A model generated the notes under the pieces. It did not search any database and was not told the origin of the DNA. It saw nothing but the letters and a program-made list of their open reading frames with translations. Positions 1-6,218 of a DNA stretch of 25,659 nt are shown in pieces. Origin of the DNA: a virus. Each line of letters opens with the position of its first letter. Position 1 is the first letter of the stretch. Location: positions 1 through 25,659 of the IMG/VR virus record IMGVR_UViG_3300024265_000807; one strand, 5' to 3'. The translations under genes and the position numbers were made by a program.

Positions 1-1214
1 CCTTTGCCTTCGCACTTGGTACACTCCTCATCCTCTTCGACCATCATTTCACGTATCGAAACGAGATTGGCTTTCTTAGTTGACCAACCTCCATTCGTCT
101 TGTTGACTTCCTTGCTTTCAATGGCTAGGACTTCAATCTCATCCAACATCTCTTCCATGTACTCCCGCACTTTGGTTGGGGTATTAGTGTTGATGGGAGA
201 GTCATCAACCTTAGCCTGAGCTTTCTCCCGCAGGCCAACCATACCTTCCGTGTCAATCTTGAAGCCACGCCAGCGCACCACAGGAACCATGGTTGCCAGA
301 ATCGAATCATCGTCGCCGATCTCTGGGAACTTGAAATGTCCATCCAGGGCTCGGGTGTAGACGATATCGTCATTAGCATACTCACGAGCAGGTTCATTGT
401 ATGCCCAGTGGTCGATGAACTTCTGGATGCAAGCAGGCCATGCTTTACCCATGAGCTTCGGCTCACCCTTCTTGTCCTTACTCCAGACTTCCCAGTTCTT
501 TTCAACTGACGAGATTGCATTGGCAAAAGGTGCGTAGCCCAGTTCTAGTGGATACCAATCCTTGGGTGGCTCCACATCCTTGTAGTGATACTTGGGCTCG
601 AATCCCATGGCGTGCTCAGCAAGGAACTTCAGGCCACCCGCTGGGCTGAACCTCAACACTACATCCTTGAAGTCTGTATCAAATTCACCATCAATCTCTC
701 GGTCGAATACGGACCAACGTGCGGCTTCAGGGTCAGCTTTACGCGCGAAATAGATTCCATCGATCTCTACCCGGCTCTCAAGCTCCTCAGAAAGCGCGTA
801 CGCTAAGGCAGTTGGCACTTTCCGAATGCGAACATCCGAACGTGCCATAAGGGCTTGGTACTCTCCCTTGCGGGAGTGGAGCATGAGATCGAGAGCGCTT
901 GCGAATTTGATGGCTGGCCCGTCGCGGCCATACATCTCCTTTGCTGCAATCTCGTTTATGTGCTCTTGAGGAATCCAGTCACGTGGACACAGTCGGAAGA
1001 TCGTGTACAGTTTGACCAGTTGGAAAACATCGAAAGATAGGTTGAAGCCGACAATGCAATAGTCCAACCAACTCTCAATGAGTCGGAGGGTTTTGTGTAT
1101 CGGCTCTTTCCAGATGTTGTAGAGGGAGATGGGACCATCCTCAATTGCATACTGCAAGAGGACGGGCATCGAATGGAGGCCGCATGTTTCACTGTCGAGG
1201 TAGAGTTTGAGCAT
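1..1214 (-). CDS. Family A DNA polymerase with 3'-5' exonuclease domain, N-terminal part (runs off left edge)
   Basis: An open frame of about 404 codons runs from an ATG at 1214 off the left edge without a stop. The first residues read LYLDSETCGL, giving the DxE exonuclease motif (D7, E9). GFNLSFD (residues 56-62) supplies the second acid, and YANDD (Y279, D283) the third, so this is a DEDDy proofreading domain. After it, a segment with PVVRWRGFKID and then INTNTPTKVREY, KTNGGWSTKK resembles the start of the polymerase domain of PolA-type enzymes ('N-[SP]-x-Q' and 'STS' region). The palm and fingers with catalytic motifs A, B and C lie outside the window. The start codon overlaps the stop of the upstream gene (TGATG), implying translational coupling. 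The visible part ends in a CTKCEGKG zinc-knuckle-like motif, which is unusual in PolA. Family assignment is firm; full length and polymerase activity cannot be judged here. Confidence 0.88.
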   Translation of the reverse strand, partial: MLKLYLDSETCGLHSMPVLLQYAIEDGPISLYNIWKEPIHKTLRLIESWLDYCIVGFNLSFDVFQLVKLYTIFRLCPRDWIPQEHINEIAAKEMYGRDGPAIKFASALDLMLHSRKGEYQALMARSDVRIRKVPTALAYALSEELESRVEIDGIYFARKADPEAARWSVFDREIDGEFDTDFKDVVLRFSPAGGLKFLAEHAMGFEPKYHYKDVEPPKDWYPLELGYAPFANAISSVEKNWEVWSKDKKGEPKLMGKAWPACIQKFIDHWAYNEPAREYANDDIVYTRALDGHFKFPEIGDDDSILATMVPVVRWRGFKIDTEGMVGLREKAQAKVDDSPINTNTPTKVREYMEEMLDEIEVLAIESKEVNKTNGGWSTKKANLVSIREMMVEEDEECTKCEGK

Positions 1215-1462
1215 CAAGAGTCTTTCAATGAGTCTATAGAATCAAGTCGTTGATGAAGTTTGTCTCTTGCTTCGTCAATGGTGCATCCGCCTTCAATCAG
1301 ACATTCGCGGTATACCTTGTGACCATTGATGCGAACCCATCCCTTGGTGCCATCTGGTCGTTTTGGTAAATCCCGATATGCCTGCGCGTAGTATCCTCCG
1401 TAGTTCGGGTTGAACCCGAGCGACCAAGACCATCCACGCTTTTCGTAATCGTACCATTTCAT
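1214..1462 (-). CDS. Small hypothetical protein (82 aa) upstream of DNA polymerase
   Basis: The ATG at 1462 is chosen because the longer reading starts with a GTG at 1471 that lies inside the tRNA-Thr gene. The product is rich in Trp, Tyr and Gly (KWYDYEKRGWSWSLGF near the N-terminus) and has a basic middle section with GWVRINGHKVYRECL, then a helical end (TIDEARDKLHQRLDSI). No membrane segment or signal peptide is seen. I do not recognise a family; the strand-like W/G-rich start followed by one helix would suit a small nucleic-acid-binding fold, but that is a guess. It ends in a TGATG overlap with the DNA polymerase start and is probably co-transcribed with it. No strong ribosome binding site (RBS) is visible in front of the ATG, which follows the tRNA 3' end by only three bases. 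Confidence 0.55.
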   Translation of the reverse strand: MKWYDYEKRGWSWSLGFNPNYGGYYAQAYRDLPKRPDGTKGWVRINGHKVYRECLIEGGCTIDEARDKLHQRLDSIDSLKDS

Positions 1463-1465
1463 AAG

Positions 1466-1538
1466 AGCCACCAGTAGGACTCGAACCTACGACCTGATGA
1501 TTACAAATCAACTGCTCTGCCAACTGAGCTATGGTGGC
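1466..1538 (-). tRNA. tRNA-Thr (anticodon TGT)
   Basis: On the minus strand a cloverleaf folds with a perfect 7-bp acceptor stem (GCCACCA with TGGTGGC), D stem GCTC/GAGC with loop AGTTGGCA, anticodon loop TTTGTAA, and T arm GTAGG-TTCGAGT-CCTAC. The anticodon TGT gives Thr. The anticodon stem (GTTGA/TCATC) has one T-T mismatch at its second pair. Discriminator base is T. CCA is not encoded. It sits between a small gene upstream (stop at 1673) and the 82-aa gene that leads into the polymerase. Confidence 0.9.
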
Positions 1539-1672
1539 TAAGCGAAAGGTGGGTACATCGCATGACGATGCTTTGCCCGCCACGGCAAAGACACTACCAC
1601 TCTGGCATACCCCAGTCTCCACCTCATGCGGTATATGGGTTCAGCGGTGTTGACCGCACACCCACCCTTCGC
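1539..1672. other. Intergenic spacer with a small hairpin (1571-1590)
   Basis: No gene was found in this 134-bp gap between the 108-aa gene and tRNA-Thr. It holds a 7-bp stem, CTTTGCC paired with GGCAAAG, around a 6-base loop at 1571-1590. No T-run follows on either strand, so it may be an RNA processing or stability element rather than a terminator. The long minus-strand reading frame across this spacer continues through the tRNA and is rejected as coding. Confidence 0.35.
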
Positions 1673-1999
1673 TCAAAACACATCGAAATTCCACCCGTCT
1701 CCCTTTACTGTTGCCCCATTGACTCGCCTGCTGAACAGAGTCGTTTCGTCCACGACCATTCGGATACAATTACCCCAACTAATGGGAGTGTTGATACAGA
1801 CGAGTTGCTTGTCTTCAAAGCGATCGTCATTTGTGTTGACCTCAACAATGCATTGATCGGGTATGGACACAGTGAATTCGTAGATGGCATCTTCAGTCTC
1901 GACGAAAATGATTACCCCTTTTTCAAGATTGGCAATCTGGATCGAAGCCGAATGGATCTGGTCCGCCGCAGTCGAAACGATATCCTTGGGCTCGTTCAT
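1673..1999 (-). CDS. Hypothetical protein (108 aa), beta-rich
   Basis: The second ATG at 1999 is preferred over the one at 2008 because AAGGA lies eight bases before it, whereas that sequence abuts the first ATG. The protein starts MNEPKDIVSTAADQIHSA, then has a strand-rich body with KGVIIFVETEDAIYEF, IVEVNTNDDRFEDKQLVC and RMVVDETTLFSRRVNG. Small beta-rich phage proteins of this look are common and uncharacterised; no catalytic motif is visible. The 5' part overlaps the 3' end of the ParB-like gene by 77 bases in another frame. Such a long overlap is a caution, but the smooth hydrophobic/acidic strand pattern supports a real gene. It is the last protein gene before tRNA-Thr in this transcript. 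Confidence 0.6.
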   Translation of the reverse strand: MNEPKDIVSTAADQIHSASIQIANLEKGVIIFVETEDAIYEFTVSIPDQCIVEVNTNDDRFEDKQLVCINTPISWGNCIRMVVDETTLFSRRVNGATVKGDGWNFDVF

Positions 2000-2753
2000 G
2001 GATGTCATCCTTAATGTCCTGGTCAGTAATGTAGCCTGCTGCCCACGTTAGAAGCCGAAGTGGTAATCCTTCAATTTCGGCATCCATCAGTAAGGCTACC
2101 ATCTGGCTGATCTGTGCTTTTGATTTTCTCGGTCGAATCCTACGTCGGAGCTTGGCAGGTAAGCGAGATGTCTTCCCTCTCACACGCTTGGCTTTCACGA
2201 TCTCTTCCGCCGCCTTGACTCGATCGCCTTTCGGCAGTTTGCAAAGGGCTTCAATGTTCATTGCTGAGAGCAGACCAGCCGCTGCTTTTTTCTGAATTGC
2301 TTCCGGTAGCTCCAACAGACGCAGGCGGACGTGAATCCAGTGTGTCGATCGTTTCAGTTCCTTTGCTGCTGTCCTCAGCGATACACCATCTGGGTAGAGA
2401 TGTTGAATCGCCTGTGCCTCTTCCAACATGTTCAGATCTTTGCGCTCAAGATTCTCCGTGAGGTTCAGGATACGGGCTTGGTGTTCTGTTAGGTTGTGTC
2501 GAATTGTCGCTGGAACTGTCTCCCATTTCAAGAAGATTGTAACAGCTTTGAACCGCCTGTGGCCAGCAAGTAAGCGATAAGAGCCTCCCCATGGTTGGAC
2601 AACGATGGGGAATTGAAGTCCGTTCTCTTTGATCGATTCCGCCAAGTCGACGACGGATTGAGGCGTAAACGCACCCCGGCAATTGAAGCTGGAATCATAC
2701 TGAATGTCCGTGGCCGGTATGGCAAATGTATCATACTGTTCAAGTCGTTCCAT
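1923..2753 (-). CDS. ParB-like nuclease/partition-domain protein (276 aa)
   Basis: The N-terminal half is a ParB N-terminal (ParB/Srx) domain: AIPATDIQYDSSFNCRGAF, then AESIKENGLQFPIVVQP, then the box LLAGHRRFKA (GHRR at 64-67) and the second box LTENLERKDLNMLEEA (ENxxR/xxL, about 100-107). Residues about 120-150 (GVSLRTAAKELKRSTHWI) form the central DNA-binding HTH. A basic stretch RGKTSRLPAKLRRRIRPRKS follows, and the C-terminus is Gly/Asp/Pro-rich. In ParB families the GxRR box binds CTP and the HTH a parS-like site; some phage relatives act as transcription regulators or nucleases. No ParA ATPase lies next to it. The ATG at 2753 (MERLEQ) is chosen over an upstream TTG, giving a 14-base overlap with the preceding gene. 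A second ParB-like gene lies at 12119-13006. Confidence 0.85.
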   Translation of the reverse strand: MERLEQYDTFAIPATDIQYDSSFNCRGAFTPQSVVDLAESIKENGLQFPIVVQPWGGSYRLLAGHRRFKAVTIFLKWETVPATIRHNLTEHQARILNLTENLERKDLNMLEEAQAIQHLYPDGVSLRTAAKELKRSTHWIHVRLRLLELPEAIQKKAAAGLLSAMNIEALCKLPKGDRVKAAEEIVKAKRVRGKTSRLPAKLRRRIRPRKSKAQISQMVALLMDAEIEGLPLRLLTWAAGYITDQDIKDDIHERAQGYRFDCGGPDPFGFDPDCQS

Positions 2754-3102
2754 GTCCGAACACCCACAAACGATCAAAGTTCTCGCAGGCTATCTCTGGT
2801 GAATCACCGTGAGCAACTACACCAGAATGCTCACAAGCCCATTGATCGTTATGCTCCTCAAAGAATATGTCAGGCCAGAGTGCTCGCGATGGTCGCTGTT
2901 GTTCTTTCCTCAGTCTCTTCTCTTCCTCAAGATTTTGGGAATCCTGTGAACGACCTGAACGGTTGTGCTCCAGTTGTTCCTCCTGATCCGTGGCACCAAC
3001 CTGGGATCGGTACGCTTCCAGTTCCGCTTCCGTTTTCCTTGCCCTCTCAGTCTGCAAACGAGCCTTCATAATCTTCAGGCTGAGTATCTTGGCTTTGCTC
3101 AT
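2740..3102 (-). CDS. Hypothetical coiled-coil protein (120 aa)
   Basis: It starts two bases after the stop of the upstream gene (TGACATG), so it is likely translationally coupled. The N-terminal two thirds is charged and helical, rich in Glu, Lys, Arg and Gln (MKARLQTERARKTEAELEAY and QNLEEEKRLRKEQQRP) and is predicted to form coiled coil at about residues 8-35 and 55-72. A compact C-terminus carries WACEHSGVVAHGDSPEIA followed by ENFDRLWVFG. That end resembles short phage proteins of unknown role whose C-terminal segment has the pattern GVVAxGDSPExA. No enzyme motif is seen. The 3' end overlaps the start of the ParB-like gene, which suggests the two products are made together. Confidence 0.65.
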   Translation of the reverse strand: MSKAKILSLKIMKARLQTERARKTEAELEAYRSQVGATDQEEQLEHNRSGRSQDSQNLEEEKRLRKEQQRPSRALWPDIFFEEHNDQWACEHSGVVAHGDSPEIACENFDRLWVFGHGTT

Positions 3103-3103
3103 G

Positions 3104-3685
3104 TCATGTCCACATGTAAGGGAAGATAGCTATCATCCGATGAAGACGCTCTTCACGGGCCTTGTGCATTATGCGTTCGAGTTTGTTGACGGCACCCACG
3201 CACTTGTGCCAAAGTTCTCCATCCTCGGTCTCTCGGAACTGAGGGTCCCAAAATGACATCTGGTCCTCATCCTCCTTGGTCCATGTGGTCTCTGGATCAT
3301 GCTTGTTGGCCTCAGCCCAAAGGATATCATTGACCTCTTCCCACTCTCCATTCCAGACAGTGTCCCACCAGGCGACAAGATCCTTCATCTCGTCCAACAC
3401 ATATTTCTTTTCACCATTGACAATGATCTTGTGGCCGCCCTCGCCATACCACTCGACATGCCCTGGCGAACATTCATCGTCGATGAACTGTGCAAGAATC
3501 TCGAACATCATGTGAGGCATCAGTTCGCATCGGTCACACCAGGTGTGATGGAGATAGCGAGGCTTCACCGTCGTGTATCGCTTCCAGAAGAAGCACTTCA
3601 GCCTGTACCAGATCTGACCGGGCCGCCAGTCATGTGGAATGATCTTCCAGTAGGCGTATCTGATCTTGTCAATCGTGGAGTCCAT
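3104..3685 (-). CDS. Conserved-looking phage hypothetical protein (193 aa), Trp-rich
   Basis: The start is set at ATG 3685 (MDSTIDKIRYAYWKIIP). A longer reading to 3820 would lie wholly inside the upstream gene and has low-complexity shadow composition. The N-terminal part is basic and aromatic (DWRPGQIWYRLKCFFWKRY). It is followed by TWCDRCELMPHMMFEIL, whose CxxC could bind metal, then FIDDECSPGHVEWYG, and an acidic Trp-rich second half (DLVAWWDTVWNGEWEEV). A final helix contains KLERIMHKAREERLHRM. This arrangement recalls uncharacterised phage proteins of 150-200 aa with W-rich, D/E-rich tails; I know no assigned function. It overlaps the upstream gene by 17 bases. Confidence 0.75.
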   Translation of the reverse strand: MDSTIDKIRYAYWKIIPHDWRPGQIWYRLKCFFWKRYTTVKPRYLHHTWCDRCELMPHMMFEILAQFIDDECSPGHVEWYGEGGHKIIVNGEKKYVLDEMKDLVAWWDTVWNGEWEEVNDILWAEANKHDPETTWTKEDEDQMSFWDPQFRETEDGELWHKCVGAVNKLERIMHKAREERLHRMIAIFPYMWT

Positions 3686-4076
3686 CGTATTTCTCTTGGA
3701 GTGTGATTCCGTGGGCGATGTTGCGAGCCAGGGCGTCGAGATCAATGAAGTCGTAGTCAGGGCTCGGAGTGTCAAATCGTGACACAAACACCATTTGATG
3801 ATTGCCCTTCTTCGGAACATTCCATGCCTGGATGGTGGGACATTCGTCGAAAGACTTCCTCATTAGAGCTTGCAACTTGCGACAGCTTGTATAGAAGTAC
3901 TCGTCCAAATCCGATATGGCATAGGCCATTTCTTCGATTGCTTTGCCCAGATTATTGGGAGTGGGATACGGTGTCTGTCGAACAGCACAACATGCCAACT
4001 GTCCAAGCACTGTATTCCTGGAAGTCATGAAATCGGCATCGTCCCAGATGTCGGGCATCTTTTGAATCATCTTCAT
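3669..4076 (-). CDS. Hypothetical protein (135 aa)
   Basis: The ATG at 4076 is preceded by a good RBS (AAGGAGAA, five bases away). The first half is helical (SRNTVLGQLACCAVRQTPYP, then NNLGKAIEEMAYAISDLDEY and CRKLQALMRKSFDECP). The second half carries NHQMVFVSRFDTPSPDYDF and ends in a helix (DALARNIAHGITLQEKYDG). No family is recognised and there is no membrane segment. It is the first gene after tRNA-Asn in the direction of transcription; its RBS begins seven bases past the tRNA 3' end. It overlaps the next gene by 17 bases, so the group 4076-1673 is probably one operon. Confidence 0.7.
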   Translation of the reverse strand: MKMIQKMPDIWDDADFMTSRNTVLGQLACCAVRQTPYPTPNNLGKAIEEMAYAISDLDEYFYTSCRKLQALMRKSFDECPTIQAWNVPKKGNHQMVFVSRFDTPSPDYDFIDLDALARNIAHGITLQEKYDGLHD

Positions 4077-4093
4077 AGCGTTCTCCTTGTTAG

Positions 4094-4165
4094 CTGTGGC
4101 GGCAGGACTTGAACCTGCATAAACGGATTAACAGCCCGCCGTGTTACCAATTACACTACGCCGAC
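4094..4165 (-). tRNA. tRNA-Asn (anticodon GTT) with defective acceptor stem
   Basis: On the minus strand: D arm GTGT/ACAC with loop AATTGGTA, anticodon arm GCGGG-CTGTTAA-TCCGT (anticodon GTT, Asn), 4-base variable loop, T arm GCAGG-TTCAAGT-CCTGC. The acceptor is odd: with 5' strand GTCGGCG and 3' strand CGCCACA only the four inner pairs form and pairs 1-3 mismatch. Allowing one bulged C (CGT[C]GGCG) restores six pairs but leaves a mismatch at the end. CCA is not encoded. The 5' ten bases overlap the stop end of the PQ-loop gene, and the 3' half is almost identical to that of the tRNA at 10996-11069. Confidence 0.75.
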
Positions 4166-4410
4166 GTTCTAGGCCAAAACTTATAACGAATGATCCAACA
4201 CAAACAGACAAGATTGACGATGTAGTTGGTCAGCAGCCATGGCACCCATCCGAACTCTTGCAGGGTCGCCACGACATAACAGATCTCGCCACCGAGCCAA
4301 AGGAACAGGAACAGTGGTGCCAGTCCATCAGCGTTTCCATGATGGATGCATTTGAGCACTTGTGGGACGCCACATAAGCTAAAGCAAACTGTCCCTATCC
4401 AACCTAGCAT
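4156..4410 (-). CDS. PQ-loop (SemiSWEET-like) small membrane protein (84 aa)
   Basis: The protein has three hydrophobic segments (about residues 1-18, 31-50 and 56-75) and a PQ motif at residues 16-17 in SLCGVPQVLKCIHHGNADGL. A Pro-Gln in the first helix, a loop ending in (S/N)(A/T)(E/D)GL, then LFLFLWLGGEICYV is the PQ-loop repeat pattern. One repeat of three helices at 84 aa is the size of bacterial SemiSWEETs, which work as dimers in the cytoplasmic membrane and carry small sugars or other solutes. The third helix carries TNY with an Asn at residue 62, which may correspond to a pore Asn in that family. The start ATG at 4410 has AGGA upstream and overlaps the previous gene by seven bases. 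The stop lies inside the tRNA-Asn gene. The substrate is unknown; the fold assignment is strong, transport is inferred. Confidence 0.8.
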   Translation of the reverse strand: MLGWIGTVCFSLCGVPQVLKCIHHGNADGLAPLFLFLWLGGEICYVVATLQEFGWVPWLLTNYIVNLVCLCWIIRYKFWPRTSA

Positions 4411-4727
4411 GTGTCCATCCTGTTGTAGAGCGAATCCATATCTTCTGGGAAGACCATCTTCTGCAAATCTCTCAGGTGTGCCTGAGTGGCCGCCAGAGCA
4501 CCGGCACTCCCGCTGCCCTCAGTTGGACGGAGACCCGCAGACCACAGTCGATCCATCAATGCCTGGGCCTCCAAATCACTGAGACTCATTGCAATTGGAG
4601 CCATCTCACCATCGGGCTTCGTCGCAAACGTCATCCCATAGGCCCAGGCTCCATCGTGCTTGATGATGAGATCAATCCGATTTGCTTCCGGTATCCGATG
4701 CAGGAAAATCTGGGGACTGTGTTCCAT
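4404..4727 (-). CDS. Hypothetical protein (107 aa), phage-type
   Basis: The ATG at 4727 has GGAGAG about nine bases upstream. The N-terminal half is strand-like (IFLHRIPEANRIDLIIKHDG, then YGMTFATKPDGEMAPI). It is followed by MSLSDLEAQALMDRLWSAGL and PTEGSGSAGALAATQAHL, and a final helix (DLQKMVFPEDMDSLYNRM). The layout 'strand core, then LS..EAQALMDxLWxxGLRPTEG(S/T)GSxGxLAATQxHLxDL' is one I associate with small uncharacterised proteins common in phage genomes; I know no tested function. Its 5' end overlaps the 57-aa gene by 56 bases and its 3' end overlaps the PQ-loop gene, so it is tightly embedded in the operon. Confidence 0.75.
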   Translation of the reverse strand: MEHSPQIFLHRIPEANRIDLIIKHDGAWAYGMTFATKPDGEMAPIAMSLSDLEAQALMDRLWSAGLRPTEGSGSAGALAATQAHLRDLQKMVFPEDMDSLYNRMDTC

Positions 4728-4845
4728 TTTTCAGGCTCTCCAAAAAGGCTCGACCGCTTCGTGATTTCAAATGGGGTTCCACTTCACGCTCCTCTTCAGG
4801 AACGGGGTTGGGTTGACCATACAACTTCTCAAACAGATCGTTCAT
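4672..4845 (-). CDS. Small acidic/basic hypothetical protein (57 aa)
   Basis: A short frame begins with ATG at 4845 in a TGATG overlap with the stop of the metallophosphoesterase gene and ends at a TGA at 4672. It reads MNDLFEKLYGQPNPVPEEER, then a mixed-charge helix with HLKSRSGRAFLESLKNG, and a polar end. The start overlap, use of the whole gap between two genes, and protein-like composition support it, although 56 bases overlap the next gene in another frame. No family is recognised. It may simply serve as a coupling gene or a small partner of its neighbours. Confidence 0.6.
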   Translation of the reverse strand: MNDLFEKLYGQPNPVPEEEREVEPHLKSRSGRAFLESLKNGTQSPDFPASDTGSKSD

Positions 4846-6149
4846 CAATCAACCTCAATCTCATATCGCTGAGGGCCAATGATTTCCCGTTCGACATCCT
4901 TCAGTCGAACATCGAGTCTCCAGGTGATTCCGTACTTCGTATTGCAGCCATGCAACCACTGGAATGGATCTGAGTAGGCGCTGAGCGAGTTGTAGGCGTA
5001 CGCATCGGTGCCGAGCCAGGGACCATTCATGATCATCTCGGTATCGAGCGAGCCAATCATCCCCTTCTGGTGGAAGTGGCCAACAGCGTAGTACCTGATT
5101 CTCGGACCATCCATCAAAGGGGCCAACGCTTGGAGCCTGCTCTGGCGACGTTGCAAGCCGTAGTATGGGATACCAAGTGAGCTACGAATGTCATCACCGT
5201 GGGCGATGTTGAAACCGACGCCGTTGATGTCGAGATTGATCGAGAAGCAATCCGGGATCAGGAAACTGACGTTCTCGATGTCCGCACAGTACGTCTCGGC
5301 CAACTTGGCTAACAAGTAGTCCCAGTTATCGTGTGCGCCATGGTAATTCTTTTTCTGGCTGCGACGACCGTGGTTCCCGGGCACGTAGACGACATTCACT
5401 TGCTCGAAATACGGAGCCAGATCGCGGTACATCAGGGCATGCAGTTTGCCAATCGCGAGGCAGTTCTTCATCATCCGGCGGTAATAGCTTCGGTCAGCAG
5501 CCCCATGGATTTCTCCACTGGTGAAGTCACCATAGGCCAACACGTTCAGCACAGGGAAGTAGTGACTCGATTCCAGCGTCTGCTGAGTCCACTGAATCGT
5601 TGAATCAACCAACCGTTCCGCCCTACAGCAGGAGATCGGAAAGTCGTATGTCTCCAGCCCACCACACTCCTCGGGAGTGACAACTTGGTCATGATGGCCA
5701 TCGCTGAGATGGAGGACAGCATGTTCCTCGATCCGACCCTTCTTGCTGGGCTTCTGACGCGCAGTCGGTAATGGTTTGATTGGGATGATACGGTCGTCCA
5801 GGACGGAGCCCATCGCTTTGAAGAGACCTTCGATCTTGGCACCAGCCTTGACCTTTCGCCGTTCGCGGTTCCGCTCGTCCGTCAGATGGTGAATCTCGGC
5901 CTCCAGTTCCAAGACACGGCGGTCGGTGGGGTCGTGATCAGGGATGGGTTTATGCTGGCCAGCAGCACGCTTGGGCGCAGGCTTGTCGCCGGGCCAAGGA
6001 ACATCCTTGTGGACTCGATCGTTTGCAATGTCGCTGACGAGAGACCGGCTGATTTTGTATTTCTTCGCGATGTCGGTTTGCTTCATACGAGATTTGATAT
6101 CGAATTTGATCAAAGCGGCTGTCTCTTTCGTGATCTTCTTTCGTGGCAT
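4845..6149 (-). CDS. HTH-metallophosphoesterase fusion protein (434 aa)
   Basis: Residues about 8-48 form a resolvase/Sigma-type HTH (IKSRMKQTDIAKKYKISRSL). Residues about 75-105 form a short charged coiled-coil linker. From about residue 143 comes a calcineurin-like phosphoesterase with all its metal motifs: SDGHHD (D150, H152), YGDF (G207, D208), GNH (258-260), HGD (317-319) and GHFH (357-360). These would hold two metal ions and hydrolyse a phosphodiester or phosphoester. The DNA-binding front end suggests a nucleic-acid substrate, as in Mre11/SbcD-type enzymes, but there is no SbcC partner here. The start has AAGGACA as RBS, and a hairpin upstream at 6174-6203 separates it from the protease gene. 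Substrate and role are inferred; the fold is clear. Confidence 0.88.
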   Translation of the reverse strand: MPRKKITKETAALIKFDIKSRMKQTDIAKKYKISRSLVSDIANDRVHKDVPWPGDKPAPKRAAGQHKPIPDHDPTDRRVLELEAEIHHLTDERNRERRKVKAGAKIEGLFKAMGSVLDDRIIPIKPLPTARQKPSKKGRIEEHAVLHLSDGHHDQVVTPEECGGLETYDFPISCCRAERLVDSTIQWTQQTLESSHYFPVLNVLAYGDFTSGEIHGAADRSYYRRMMKNCLAIGKLHALMYRDLAPYFEQVNVVYVPGNHGRRSQKKNYHGAHDNWDYLLAKLAETYCADIENVSFLIPDCFSINLDINGVGFNIAHGDDIRSSLGIPYYGLQRRQSRLQALAPLMDGPRIRYYAVGHFHQKGMIGSLDTEMIMNGPWLGTDAYAYNSLSAYSDPFQWLHGCNTKYGITWRLDVRLKDVEREIIGPQRYEIEVD

Positions 6150-6173
6150 AGCATGTCCTTAAATATGAGAAAG

Positions 6174-6203
6174 ACAACCCCGCAGGGTCGCCTGCGGGGT
6201 TGT
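6174..6203 (-). terminator. Strong stem-loop, probable terminator
   Basis: A perfect 13-bp GC-rich stem (ACAACCCCGCAGG with its complement) closes a 4-base loop. On the minus strand it is followed by CTTTCTC, a weak T-rich tail. It lies 16 bases past the protease stop and before the metallophosphoesterase start, so it would end or attenuate the leftward transcript. Confidence 0.8.
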
Positions 6204-6218
6204 AGAGAAAATCACGGA

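Noticed and set aside
125-526. Minus-strand 133-aa frame inside the polymerase gene
   Set aside because: It is out of frame with the polymerase reading, which is open with clear DEDDy motifs over the same bases.
1293-1622. Minus-strand open frame across the tRNA-Thr gene
   Set aside because: Its middle is the translated tRNA itself, a well-known false ORF pattern; no RBS and it is out of frame with the 82-aa gene.
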